A stretch of 64,000 nt of DNA, from positions 102,001 through 166,000 of the forward strand of contig CAJNDS010002675.1 of NCBI GenBank assembly GCA_905221605.1. Reading direction: 5' to 3'. Position 1 is the stretch's first letter, and every line of letters starts with the position of its first letter. The position numbers were made by a program, and so were the translations under genes. This DNA comes from Symbiodinium natans. Taxonomy: Eukaryota; Sar; Dinophyceae; Suessiales; Symbiodiniaceae. The notes under the pieces are model-generated. The model was not told where the DNA came from and did not search any database. It worked only from the letters and a program-made list of their open reading frames with translations. This document shows positions 13,041-22,375 of this stretch, piece by piece.

Positions 13041-15571
13041 TGTGAAAGTTCCTGTCTGGCTCAAGGTTTCGGCTCAACCCCGGTGGGGTGCTCAGGTAGA
13101 GAGCGTCTTTAGTGCCGTTGTGGCTGGCCCTGGGGCTTGTAACTAAGGGTAGGTTCCGTTTTGAGGCCCTGGCAAAACTGTGTTTGCTCGTAGGCCGGCT
13201 GACCGGCTAAGCTGTCATAGAGCGGCGGCCCGCCAACTGCTGCCGTCGACGAAGGGCGTGAGTGCACAGTTTTCGGCCTCGCTTCGCTGGAGGGAAGCTT
13301 TTCGTCCTCGCGTTGCTGAGGGAACCTTGTGACCTACAGTCTGCTCTGGGTCACAGTGTGAGTTGCAGCCTCGCTTTGCTTGAGGGGTGACGCTAGCCTG
13401 TTGCTCACCAGAGATTCCTGCTGTCTCTGGGTGAGCAAAACCCACCGACCCTCATTTGGATTGAGGGCTGTGCTGAAGGTGAGTTTGGGTTCCTCGCTCA
13501 CTTGTGTGGAAAACGAAGGTGAGACCGAAACACGGGGGAAAACGGCCAGGCACGCTGCAGACAGTGCAGGCCAACGTCGCACTGCAAGCGGCATCCTTGC
13601 AGTGGCGACAGGAGTGTCCCGAACAATTGCGGTGTGCTCGAGCCCAAGCTTGCAGGTGTTCGGGGATCTGCAAGCTGAGCACAACAGGATTTTCTTCGCA
13701 GGTAGAATCAGGTAGAAAAGATTTGGCCCAACCCTGGTGGATCTGCCTGGACACAAATAACCAGAGGCATCAGTGTCGTAAAGCTCATTGACTGGTGCTA
13801 CTGAGAAACCGTTGCCAAAGAACTTGCAGTAGGACTGTGGTGCGGCGCAGTGCAAGTTGACGAGCAGCTGTTGGTGGCTGCTCCCCGGAAAACCAATAGT
13901 CCAAGAAGCCTCCTTCGGCCTCGCTCCGTGCTGAGGGTTTGTAAGGGTTGGTATTGGCCGGAAAGGATTCAGGTGGAGGTTACCCGATCTTCGCGCTTTT
14001 CCCATCTGAAGGCAACCAATGGTAATCAGCCTGCTGGACATGGCAGGCCTGCTTTTGTTTACATCCACGTCTCCTGCAAGGGCTGGGGTCTGTCCGTGCA
14101 CACAGACAAGGCGAAACCTTGCAGATGTTTAGGTCCTCGCGGCACGGCCGCTGGAGGTTGTTTGAAGATGTTGGCTCTCACTATCTGGTGAGTGGTTTGT
14201 ATGGGCACTTGCTGGGGCAAGGCGGCTCTGGCGTCTGAGGATGGTACATGTGCTGGCTGCTGAGTACGGGCCACCGAAAGAGACCTGTGGTAAGACAAGC
14301 GATGAAAGGAGCCGAACTCCTAAACTCTAGGACAGGCTAGCTCACGCGGACGCCACGCAGAGTATGTGTCACTATCTTCAGATGTTGGAGCCAAATTGCC
14401 TAGCCGTGTGACGTGAGATGTGGTGTTTGGATTCGGCCTCAAGCACTGGAGGGCCTACAACAACAAATCCGAATGAAAACTGTGGTCCTAAGACACGCGG
14501 AGCAGCTGCTTATACGTGGCACCGCGGGGGTCACATAGAGATAGAGGGCTTGCCAGCAAGGGAACTCTGTCTAGAGAGAGCCCTGGCTCAGTGAGGAGCT
14601 GAGGGCCTGGCTGCGCAGATGCAGCGGAATGGTTGTTCGGCCTCGCCTCCGCTGAGGGAACAACAGTCAATGCTTCTCTGCAGTATCGGTCCGGGTTAGT
14701 AAGAGCGAGAACGCCGGGACCTCGAGCTGCAGTTTTACCATGAAGCAACCGCGTGAGATGCATTATTGGTCAACTGGTGAGTAAGAGCGAGAAAGCCAGG
14801 GTGACGCTACTTTGGGGGAGGCTGCAAGGCACGGTTAGTAAGTGCGAGAAAGCCGGAGCTGCGGACGAACCTGGAGTAGCAGTCTTTCATACCTCACGTG
14901 TTTCACTTTGCGGCCTCGCATGCGCTGAGGAAATATGCCCCGAACAGAACATCCAGTGCTGAGTGAGGATTGCCAAACTTACGGAGGCTGATGCCACAAC
15001 AAGTGCCTCAACAGCAATGCATGCGGAGGGCAAAGTTCGGCCTCGCGAGTGCTGAGGGTTGCAGCTGAGAGAGGGCCTAGCTGAGAACGCAACACCTCAA
15101 GCGAGGTAATTTTTAGTTTAGTTTCACCTTGACCAACGGCCCCTTCGGGTGGCTACGCCTCGCAGCGTGCAGAAGAAAGTTCCTGTCTAAGGACATGTTA
15201 ACTTTGTTGTCCTGCATGCTGGCTCAGAGTTGTGTGTGTGTAGTTGTAGGAACTCCGTAGTTGTGCCTTGGAGGCTCGACGGGAGTGCTGCTTTAAGTGG
15301 GAAAGCCTTTTGAAGTGCTTGAGTTGTAGGGATGTGTGTCTGGAAGCTGTAGAAGTGACTGTGCACGTTTTTGCTTGCTTTAGGTATAGTTGGGTAGGTC
15401 CCGAGAACTCCCACTGACGTTTGAGTTTGTTTTGTGGCTGTGGAGAACACGTGGCAGAGCAGAGTTTTCACCTGTGTGTAAAGAGTTTCACTGACGAAGC
15501 CTCCGGCTTATGACTTTGGCTCAAGTCGTGAGAAAAAGAGGGTTCAGCGCTGCTGCTGCTGTGTTTTCACA
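13041..15571 (+). repeat. 3' LTR (long form, 2531 bp)
   Basis: The first 17 bases (13041-13057) and the segment 15175-15571 match the 5' LTR. In between lie 2117 bp of noncoding sequence absent from the 5' LTR, bounded by two copies of GAAAGTTCCTGTCT (13044-13057 and 15175-15188). The simplest reading is that the LTR is natively about 2.5 kb and the 5' copy lost its middle by recombination between the 14-bp repeats. The alternative is an insertion into the 3' copy that duplicated 14 bp; I see no poly-A or inverted ends to support it. Confidence 0.8.
13277..15058 (+). repeat. Family of small hairpin motifs within the 3' LTR
   Basis: At least eight copies of CCTCGC - short variable loop - GCTGAGG(G) occur at about 13277, 13306, 13369, 13919, 14134, 14641, 14914 and 15041. 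Most are preceded by TTCGG or CGG. The arms can pair, with a one-base bulge, while loops vary in length and sequence, which suggests that structure rather than sequence is kept. Function unknown. Confidence 0.6.
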
Positions 15572-15576
15572 AAGAC
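15572..15576. repeat. Target-site duplication, right copy
   Basis: AAGAC directly after the closing CA of the 3' LTR, identical to 4094-4098. The pre-insertion sequence would have continued from 4098 into 15577. Confidence 0.9.
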
Positions 15577-15947
15577 CGGCCTACTGTGCTACTGATGTAG
15601 TAAAGAGGCGTCAGTCCAAAAAAAAAAATTCCACATGGACCAGGCGCAAAGCTGCAGGACGGAAACAAGGCAGGGCCCGTGAAGACAGCTTGGGTTGGTG
15701 CAGGGCTAAAGAACACACAATGAACAGCTTGGGTTGGGCAGAGCGCCACGGAAACAGGGCTGGTGTAGGCGGATAGCTTGGCTTCGGCGCGAAGGAAATG
15801 CCGGGCCAGGTCAGAACCAGGCACAAAGTTGCAGCAAACAAAAGCAAGGTAGGACAGATTTGATTGGCCGAAAGCCAGAGAGAGCACCCCAAAACACAAA
15901 CCGCTGCGCGGAGTTGGCTTGGTGCAAGGGGGCAGATAACTTGAACA
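15577..15947. other. Unassigned flank with an A-run
   Basis: Sequence to the right of the copia element. It contains a run of eleven A near 15619-15629 and imperfect repeats built on GGGTTGGTGCAGGGC / GGGTTGGGCAGAGC. I see no exon with splice sites or a family motif. It would have been the 5' side of the minus-strand DNMT-like gene before the element inserted. Confidence 0.5.
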
Positions 15948-16052
15948 GGCCAGAGGCCAGGGCCAGGCCAGAGCCAGGGCCAGAAGGCCGGGCCACAGGG
16001 TTGGGCCAGGGGGCAGGGCCAGAGCCAGGGCCAGGGCCAGAGCCAGAACCAG
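15948..16052. repeat. GCCAGG minisatellite
   Basis: About 100 bp of imperfect (GGCCAG/AGCCAG)GGCCAG units. The complementary array at 32036-32163 is part of the same dispersed module in opposite orientation, so the two are homologous and not independent expansions. Confidence 0.8.
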
Positions 16053-16084
16053 AACAAAAAAGGAATTTTTGGCAAGAGCCTTGC

Positions 16085-16283
16085 CTGCTTCAACAAAACG
16101 GCTCCTGGTCTTGCAGCCCAGCGGGCGGAGTTGGGGACCCAGGGGTCTCAGGGGTCTTCCCAGGGGCAGAAGCCAAGATCACTGTAATATAATACAGTGA
16201 CACGGCCTGTGCCTGCTTGGAGGGTAAGCCTGAGCGCTCGACCAGCGCCCGCCTACCCCAAAAGACAAGAGAGGCGGGCGGGA
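16085..16283 (-). repeat. Telomere-capped dispersed module, copy A (inverted)
   Basis: Read on the minus strand this matches 31716-31990: GCCCGCC, then GGGGTAGGCGGGCG, then CTGGTCGAGCGCTCAG, a GTCACTGTAT block, and ACCCCTG-GTCCCCAAC. At its GCCCGCC end it abuts a telomere-type array (16284-16396), exactly as copies B and C do. Confidence 0.75.
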
Positions 16284-16396
16284 TTCGGGTTTAGGGTTTA
16301 GGGTTTAGGGTGTAGGGTTTAGGGTTTAGGGTTTGAGGTTTAAGGTCAGGGTTTCGGGTTAGGGTTTCGGGTTTAGGGTTTCGGGTTTAGGTTTTC
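16284..16396 (+). repeat. Interstitial TTTAGGG array
   Basis: Degenerate TTTAGGG repeats with TTTCGGG and GTGTAGGG variants, directly abutting the dispersed module at 16085-16283. Confidence 0.85.
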
Positions 16397-17264
16397 TTGG
16401 GTTCTGTCAACGTGCGCATTTGATGCTGAGGGCAAGAACAAGATTTCAACCTTGCATTCAAAAAAGCACCATGTAACGCACCCAGCGTCGGTTTACTAAA
16501 GGCACGCATGAAAAATCAAAGGTTGGACTTTGCTGCTCACTGGAAGTTCAGCAGAAACTTAGCACGCTGCCTGCAACTCTACAACCGGGAAGGCAATCTT
16601 CTGCCAACGTTGGGCTCATTGCCAACTTTATGCTGTCCTTTCGTTTTGCATCCCCTTTCGAAGATTTCAGGGGCGCTCGTGACCAAAGGGCTTTCCATTT
16701 TTCGAAGCAGCGCCACAGGAATCATGTAAAACGATTCAGGCACCACCGCAAAAGATTTGGGGGGGGGGTCTGGTTTTGTGGACTGTAGGTCATTATGGCT
16801 TTATCGTGTTTGGGCTTGGGTTTTGCGGTGCAAGGTGTCCATTCTGGGAGCCACCAAGGCCAACATATCCTCTGTTCCGACGACCCGACCTGGCCCCTCT
16901 TTTGGATGGTCTTGGAGGGGAAGCAGGGATTTTTTTATTGCTACAATTATTTTTGTGTTTAATACCATGATCATTCATGATATTGTTATGAATGGTATTC
17001 TAAGTCATACGATTTGTACTATTGTCATTCATGCCATATTTGGTAATACTGTTCTATCCACCGAATCCCTATGCTGCATCTTCATCCCCCAAGGCAACTT
17101 GTCGTGTCAGCCGTGAGATGGTTCATAAACACACCGAACCAGGCAAGCAGACGGCCACACACTGCCACTGAAGGTTAAAACCTAGGCCCAGAATCTGAGC
17201 TTTCCGGAAGCTTCCCTCAAACCTCCCTTGCCGGCTGCGTTGCCCTGCATCTTGGATTCCGCCC
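16397..17264. other. No gene recognised; AT-rich and mixed sequence
   Basis: Contains short open stretches without family resemblance and an AT-rich part near 16925-17060 with repeated ATTCATGATATTG-like words. It is the upstream region of the dienoyl-CoA reductase gene. No promoter motif could be identified; dinoflagellate promoters generally lack a canonical TATA box. Confidence 0.5.
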
Positions 17265-20200
17265 ATGACTGCGCGGAGCTACTTTCGCGAGGAAGTTTGG
17301 CCCGAGGGTTTGGGGGGGGCTTATGGGGTTTTTGCAAGGATTCATCGGATTTTTCGGGGTTCAGTAGACCTCGAACATGGATTCGGACAGAATTCTGTGC
17401 GGCAATTTCCAGTTGTCGCGGGGGCACTTGCGTTTTCCCTTGTGGGCCCGGTGAAAAAGTGATCCTTTCCGACTGTTGCGAGCCAGAGCAGATGCCCCTG
17501 AAGATTTTTAAAGGCTCCGTTGAGAGAAGGTGTTTTTGGAGGTGCCTGGGGAAAAATCGAAGAGCCTCTTCGTGCTTTTTCTGCAGGATGTGCTCGCTGG
17601 GCGAGTGGCTTTGATCACCGGGGGTGGCAGCGGCATTGGCTACGAGGCAGACTCGAAGGGTTCAGCTGTGGGGGCATGCTCCAAGCCACTCTAAAAAAAA
17701 CCTGAAACCCCCAAACCCCTTAACCGCGAAGCCCCCAAACCCCTGAAGCCTATAAAACCCCCTACGTAAGTCCGTCCCCCCAACAGGTTTGGAGGGTTTT
17801 TGTAGATGGTTTGGTCGGGTTTGGTAGATGGGCTTGAAGGGTTTTATACGGCTTAGGGTCCGTAGCCGTTGTTTTCGGGCTCAGGGTTTCCTGAAATTCA
17901 ACATCAGGGTGTCGCCCCAATCAGTGCCGCCCCACCTTTCCCGGAGGTGGCCCGCCAGTTCGGTCTCCACGGTTGCGCGGGCGTCGTCTTGGTGGGGCGG
18001 AGGCAGCTTCCTTGGGCCATAGGGTTTATGGTTTAGGGTTTAGGGTTTAGGGTTTAGGGTTTAGGGTTTAGGGTCCAACACTTCCATACCCCCCCGGCAC
18101 ACCCTAAGTAGTAGGAGTGGTGTTTCTCTAGTCTCAGGTTTCCAGGAAAACCTACTCACCTCAATTCCGGAAGGCCGGAGTTCCTGCAGCAGGCCGCCGC
18201 GCTGCTGGCCAAGGAAGGTGCCCCTGAAGAGCCAAAAGTCTGGACAAGTTGTTACGCTTGGTTTGCGAGCAATCCTCAAGAAGTTCCCGAAAACCCTCCG
18301 AGCTTTTGCAAAGCCCCAACACACCCGGAAAATTGCTTGGAGGACGTGATGTTTCGGCAGGTGTCTTCTTTCAGCTCTCGATTTCTTGAGAGGATTTGGG
18401 ATTTGGGTGCTCTGGGGGGCGAATGAACAGGCATCAGGCTGTTGAGGGAAGACGCCGTGGAACCGAGGAATCAAAGCGGCAGTGGCCGCAGGAGATGTCC
18501 GAAAACCGGATTCTCGGCAAGCAGTCCCTCAGTCCCTCGCACCCGCTTTGAGGGACGTGTGAGACATTCCCGGGCAGCCTCTGCTATAATTGAGGTGTTG
18601 CGCACACATGCCATGCAGACCCCTCTCTCGTGGCGCGGCACCAAGGAAGACTGCGAATCGGCGGTGTGACCAGCCCGATCATTGAGAGGGATTCTGCGCA
18701 GTAGCGGTGTGCTGGTTGTTAGACTTAACCCCTAAACCCTAAACCCTAAACCCTAAACCCTAAACCCTAAACCCTAAACCCTAGTGTCGGTTCCGAAGAC
18801 TTGTGTGCCTTCACCGAAGGGAAAGGATGGTGTGGGTTCAGGGCACCCAGGATCTTTCAAAGGTCGCCAGGGGATCCCCTAAACCCCCAAAACCCCTAAG
18901 CCCCAAAACCCCCAAAAACCCCCAAAAACCCCAAAAACCCCCCAAAACACCCAAAAACCCCCAAAACCCCAAAACCCTAAACCCCGAAAGCCCCAAAAAA
19001 GGAAAGTGGCAGTGGAGGCCTTCGGCGCGCTTGACATCCTGGTGAAGCTGGGCTCCGCAGGGAACGCCCCCAATGCCACCCCAAGCCCAAAAATCCTAAA
19101 CATGAGGAAAGCTCGTTTTTTCGTAAGGGTTTAGGGTTTAGGGTTTAGGGCTTCGGGTTTAGAGTTTAGGGTTTGGGGTTTGGGGTTTAGGGTTTGGGGT
19201 TTAGGGTGCAGGGTAAGCCCCCCCAAATCTTCAAGAAGCGGCTTCAGGCCGCCGAAAATCGGTCAGAAGCTTCAGAGGTAGACCTTCCCCAAAAACAAAA
19301 CCCTAAACCCTAAACCCTAAAAAGCCCTAAACCCTAAACCCTAAACCCTGAACCCTAAACCCTAAACCCTAAACCCTAAACCCTAAACCCTAAACCCTAA
19401 ACCCTAAACCCTAAACCCTAAACCCTAAACCCTAAACCCTAAACCCTGAACAGAGGAATGCCGCGGCGGGGAACTTCCTGGCGGCGGCCGAGGAGATCTC
19501 CAGCAAGGGCTTCAAGACAGTCATGGACTCCCGGCCCGGGTTTAGGGTTTAGGGTTTAGGGTTTAGGGTTTAGGGTTTAGGGTTTAGGGTTCATGGTGCT
19601 TATGAGCCAGTTCTCACTGTACTTGTCACCCACTTAGAAGCCCCTCAAGTGCCCTAATATGGCTATCATAATTGGTGAATACGTACCATGAACCTCCAGT
19701 GAGGATTCCCTCTCAGGATTTGCCTCAGGATAGTCCTCGCAATTTGTCAGGATTTGGGGCTTGGGGTCAGGTGATGTCAGGTTGTTGGGGTCAGCTGTTT
19801 GTTGCAGTTCGATTCTTCGTTTTGCTTCATTCTGCTCACACAGGGGGGCTTTTGTGAACCGTTCCTCTTGGAAGAGATGCGAATTGGCGGTGGGCTAGTG
19901 GTGAGCTCTGAGTGTCGGATGCGTAAATCTCAGGAAATCGATACGCTCGGGACCTTCAACATGTGCCGCAGTGCCTTCGAGCCGCTGACACTCGCCAGAA
20001 TTGCAGCTGTCCTCGTCTTTGCGCAGCGGACTCTCCCTCTCCCTCGCTCCCCCTACTCGCTCTTCCTCGCTCTCTCTCCCTTCCCCTTCCTCTCCGCCAA
20101 TCGCTGCAATTGTCCGCCTAAAAAAAGCCCTGTTAGTTGAAGATACCCCAAGCCGGCTCGAGGAAATCCTCGCGCTTCGGCGGGGTGGTCGTTAGCATCA

Positions 20201-21993
20201 CGGCGACTTTGCACTACACGGCCACGTGGTGCCTGCGTAGCGATCTTGCAGAGGTCTGCTGTGTTGGGTTTTTCAGTTGTTTTGCCAAAAAGCCCGAAAC
20301 CCCAAAACCCCGCAACCCCAGAGCCCCTGTCAAAAAGGTATCAGGCTGCCCCCGTGGCAGCGAAAGCTGCCATCGACGCCCTCACCCGCACGCTGGCGCT
20401 GGAGTGGGGTGCCTCGGTAAGAAACAAGAGGCACGGCCTGGAGCTGTTGCTCCCCCTGAGACTAACAGTCCTTAAAAAAGGGATCGTCCCCTAGGACTGT
20501 TCAGTTTAATGGGGAGCCCCCCAAGCTCCCAAGGAATGTGCAGTTGCTTAGGAGAGCCCGACCCGAAGCTGACCCGAAGCTTGCCAGGATTGCGGGAGGA
20601 TTTTGGGAGGTCCGTGTCAACCTTCTTTGTGGTCATGGGGGTGAGGTGGGTTTTGGGTGTCCTCCAAGAACTCTCTATCCGCTGGGGCTTGGGAATGTGG
20701 GGCTGCTGCGACAGTGGTTGGTAGTGCTTCCCGGCCCCTTTTTGGCAACCCAATTTCGGCAACCCAAGCCCCAAGAACCCCCCACAAAGGCCCCCCAAAA
20801 AAGGCCCCCCAAAAAGGGGCCCTTAAAAGCGAAGGTGAGTTCGGCGTGCGCCTGAACTGCGTGGCTCCCGGGCCCATTGCCGACACCCCCGGCATGGAGA
20901 AGCTGAGTGGTGGGAAGATGGACCAGGTGCCGAAAGTTTGGAGAGTTTCGTTCAAAAACAGTTCTGCCCAGAGGCCTCTCGAGACTCTGCGGGGTCATGC
21001 TGCATCCTTGCCAAGACCGCTTGAAACATGCAGAGAACGCCTTTCAGGGGTTCTGATTTTTATGGTCCCTTTCGGGAGAGACTGCGCTGTCGCAACATCT
21101 TGCTTCTGGGGGGTTTCCTGCAGCCCCCTCAGGAAATATCTGTAGTAAAAAAACTCAAACCCAAGGGACTACTGAGAATAATAGTTTTTTGAAGGTTCTC
21201 ATGGAGTATAGCTTAAAGTTCACTCTTTGTGGAGGGAAAGCAGAGGGGGACCTCACACATGGCCTCAGGTGGACTGGGCCTACATCCCGGCAAGGCGAGC
21301 CGGCACCAAGCTAGCCCTTTGGACTCGGCTTTTGTGAGTTTTTTCTCTTGGGGGGGGGGAGATTGGTTAAGTGGATACTACGATGTTATAAGGGGATTTT
21401 GAGTGGATTTAAGCGTTTGCGGGGCGGTCTAGGGTTCGTGACTTAGAGGTCTTATGCCTGTGCGCCTCTGCCCTTGGAAGGAGATTGCCTCCGCTTGCAT
21501 CTTCCTCTGCCTAAACGGCTACATCACGGGCCAGATCCTCCCGGTGGACGGCGGGGAATGGTGTCCTGTCCGAGAAGTGGTTCCGCTCTGCTAGGCCCGG
21601 GTAGTTCTTCTTATTGAACTCATCTACGCCCAAACTCCCCCCGCAGATCGGTCTGAGTTTATCTACTCTCCACAAGAAAAGGAGCAGAGCTTCTGTCTTT
21701 CGCCTCTCCTCCCAGGTTCGGCAAGAAGGCGCTGATCCCGCGTGAGCTGGTGTCCAAGATCTCCCGAGGGGTGGATGCCTGGCTTTTGCAAGAGAAACAA
21801 AGCTTAAACCCAAAACCCTAAACCCTAAACCCTAAACCCTAAACCCTAAACCCTAAACCCGAAACCCGAAACCCTACACTACGGGGAAAAGCCAAAGGGG
21901 GTGGCCCCCCGCCCCCCCCTTTCCTGGAGATTTTTTTCTCCGGCTCAGGAGAAGCAGTCGAGGGCCATGGGCCCGGGCACTGCAAAGCTTTGA
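17265..21993 (+). CDS. DECR2: Peroxisomal 2,4-dienoyl-CoA reductase-like SDR, 15 short exons
   Basis: Exons: 17265-17294, 17587-17646, 17947-18002, 18174-18217, 18468-18507, 19002-19046, 19456-19525, 19934-19986, 20163-20228, 20338-20416, 20840-20926, 21269-21310, 21481-21560, 21716-21770, 21949-21993. The lengths sum to 852 nt and every junction keeps phase, giving 283 aa, close to animal DECR2 (about 290). Motifs in order: MTARSYFREE start, VALITGGGSGIG (NADP site), GALDILV, NAAAGNF, DTLGTFNM, SITATLHYTATW, AAKAAIDALTR (catalytic Lys), NCVAPGP, IPARRAG, YITGQILPVDGG, LIPRELVSKISRG. The final exon ends in AKL-stop, a PTS1 peroxisomal signal. The enzyme reduces 2,4-dienoyl-CoA with NADPH during oxidation of polyunsaturated fatty acids. 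Donors are GT, GC and GA; nearly all acceptors are AG before G. Exon ends at 18507 and 21310 are ambiguous by one base. At least five introns hold telomere-like arrays. Confidence 0.88.
18019..18074 (+). repeat. TTTAGGG array in intron 3 of the DECR2-like gene
   Basis: Seven or eight TTTAGGG units between the exons at 17947-18002 and 18174-18217; the array begins 17 bases after the donor. Confidence 0.9.
18729..18782 (-). repeat. CCCTAAA array in intron 5 of the DECR2-like gene
   Basis: Seven perfect CCCTAAA units, in the orientation opposite to the array in intron 3. Confidence 0.9.
18876..18990 (-). repeat. Degenerate CCCCAAAA-type array, same intron
   Basis: CCCCTAAA, CCCCAAAA and CCCCCAAAAA words in tandem, resembling drifted telomere units. 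It ends 11 bases before the acceptor of the exon at 19002. Confidence 0.75.
19123..19448. repeat. Opposed TTTAGGG and CCCTAAA arrays in one intron
   Basis: TTTAGGG/TTTGGGG units fill 19123-19210. After about 90 bases, a long CCCTAAA array fills 19301-19448. Both are in the intron between exons 19002-19046 and 19456-19525, and the second stops seven bases before the acceptor. Opposed arrays could fold back on each other in RNA. Confidence 0.9.
19538..19590 (+). repeat. TTTAGGG array next to a MITE-like element
   Basis: Seven units just after the exon ending at 19525. The last unit runs straight into the small inverted-repeat element at 19588-19697. Confidence 0.9.
19588..19697 (+). mobile_element. 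MITE-like element, copy 1
   Basis: Starts GGTTCATGGTGCTTAT and ends TACCATGAACCTCC, forming imperfect terminal inverted repeats. The interior shares CCCACTTA-AGCCCCT and AAGTGCCCTAATAT with the element at 55847-55975. It lies within an intron of the DECR2-like gene. Confidence 0.65.
21805..21875 (-). repeat. CCCTAAA array in the last intron of the DECR2-like gene
   Basis: About nine CCCTAAA/CCCGAAA units between exons 21716-21770 and 21949-21993. Confidence 0.9.
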
Positions 21994-22375
21994 GAGGCTG
22001 CGCTGCACCGAAAAGCGAGAATCCGTCCGCCTGTTCTGGGGTGTCGGAGAGAGAGAGAGAGAGAGAGAGAGAGGTTTCGTTGTGCTTTCGATTTCCCCGC
22101 CGTGTCTTTGCCAATCCTGTGGTGCTTTACCGCTTGCCTCGACTTGGGCTCATCAAGTTGTTTTTGTTTGACCTGGGACCCGTGGGCGCAGCATGGGGCA
22201 GCCAAGCAGAGGAATGGGTGGCATACGCTTCCTGGCCCCACATCTCTTATGACCAGCTTTGAAGCCAGCGTGTTTCGCCGGGCAGCTGTTGGTCAGAGAC
22301 ACTTCTTTGAGGTGCCAGGAGGTCACAGTAGAGCCCTGAAGAGCAAAACGGGGTTGAAGCCACCCTGAAGCCACC

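Larger units (their letters stand above)
4099..15571 (+). mobile_element. Ty1/copia LTR retrotransposon, 11.5 kb
   Basis: Bounded by AAGAC target duplications and by LTRs opening TG and closing CA. Order is LTR, initiator-tRNA-type primer site, gag with a CCHC knuckle, aspartic protease, a nested ORF, integrase, reverse transcriptase, RNase H, a methyltransferase-like tail, a purine-rich tract and the second LTR. Integrase before reverse transcriptase places it in Ty1/copia. The shared LTR parts differ by two substitutions and a few small indels, so insertion is fairly recent. Integrase is broken by a frame change, so this copy is probably not autonomous unless that is a programmed frameshift. 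It sits just upstream of the minus-strand DNMT-like gene. Confidence 0.95.

Noticed and set aside
14309-14345. A tRNA-like fold in the long LTR
   Set aside because: No acceptor stem, anticodon arm or TPsiC loop could be matched.
15175-15571. Taking 15175 as the start of the 3' LTR
   Set aside because: That start lacks the TGT found at 4099-4101 and has no purine tract before it. 13041 has both the exact LTR start and an abutting AAGCGGGGG.
22047-22075. GA microsatellite as a promoter element
   Set aside because: A plain dinucleotide repeat without positional evidence of a regulatory role.
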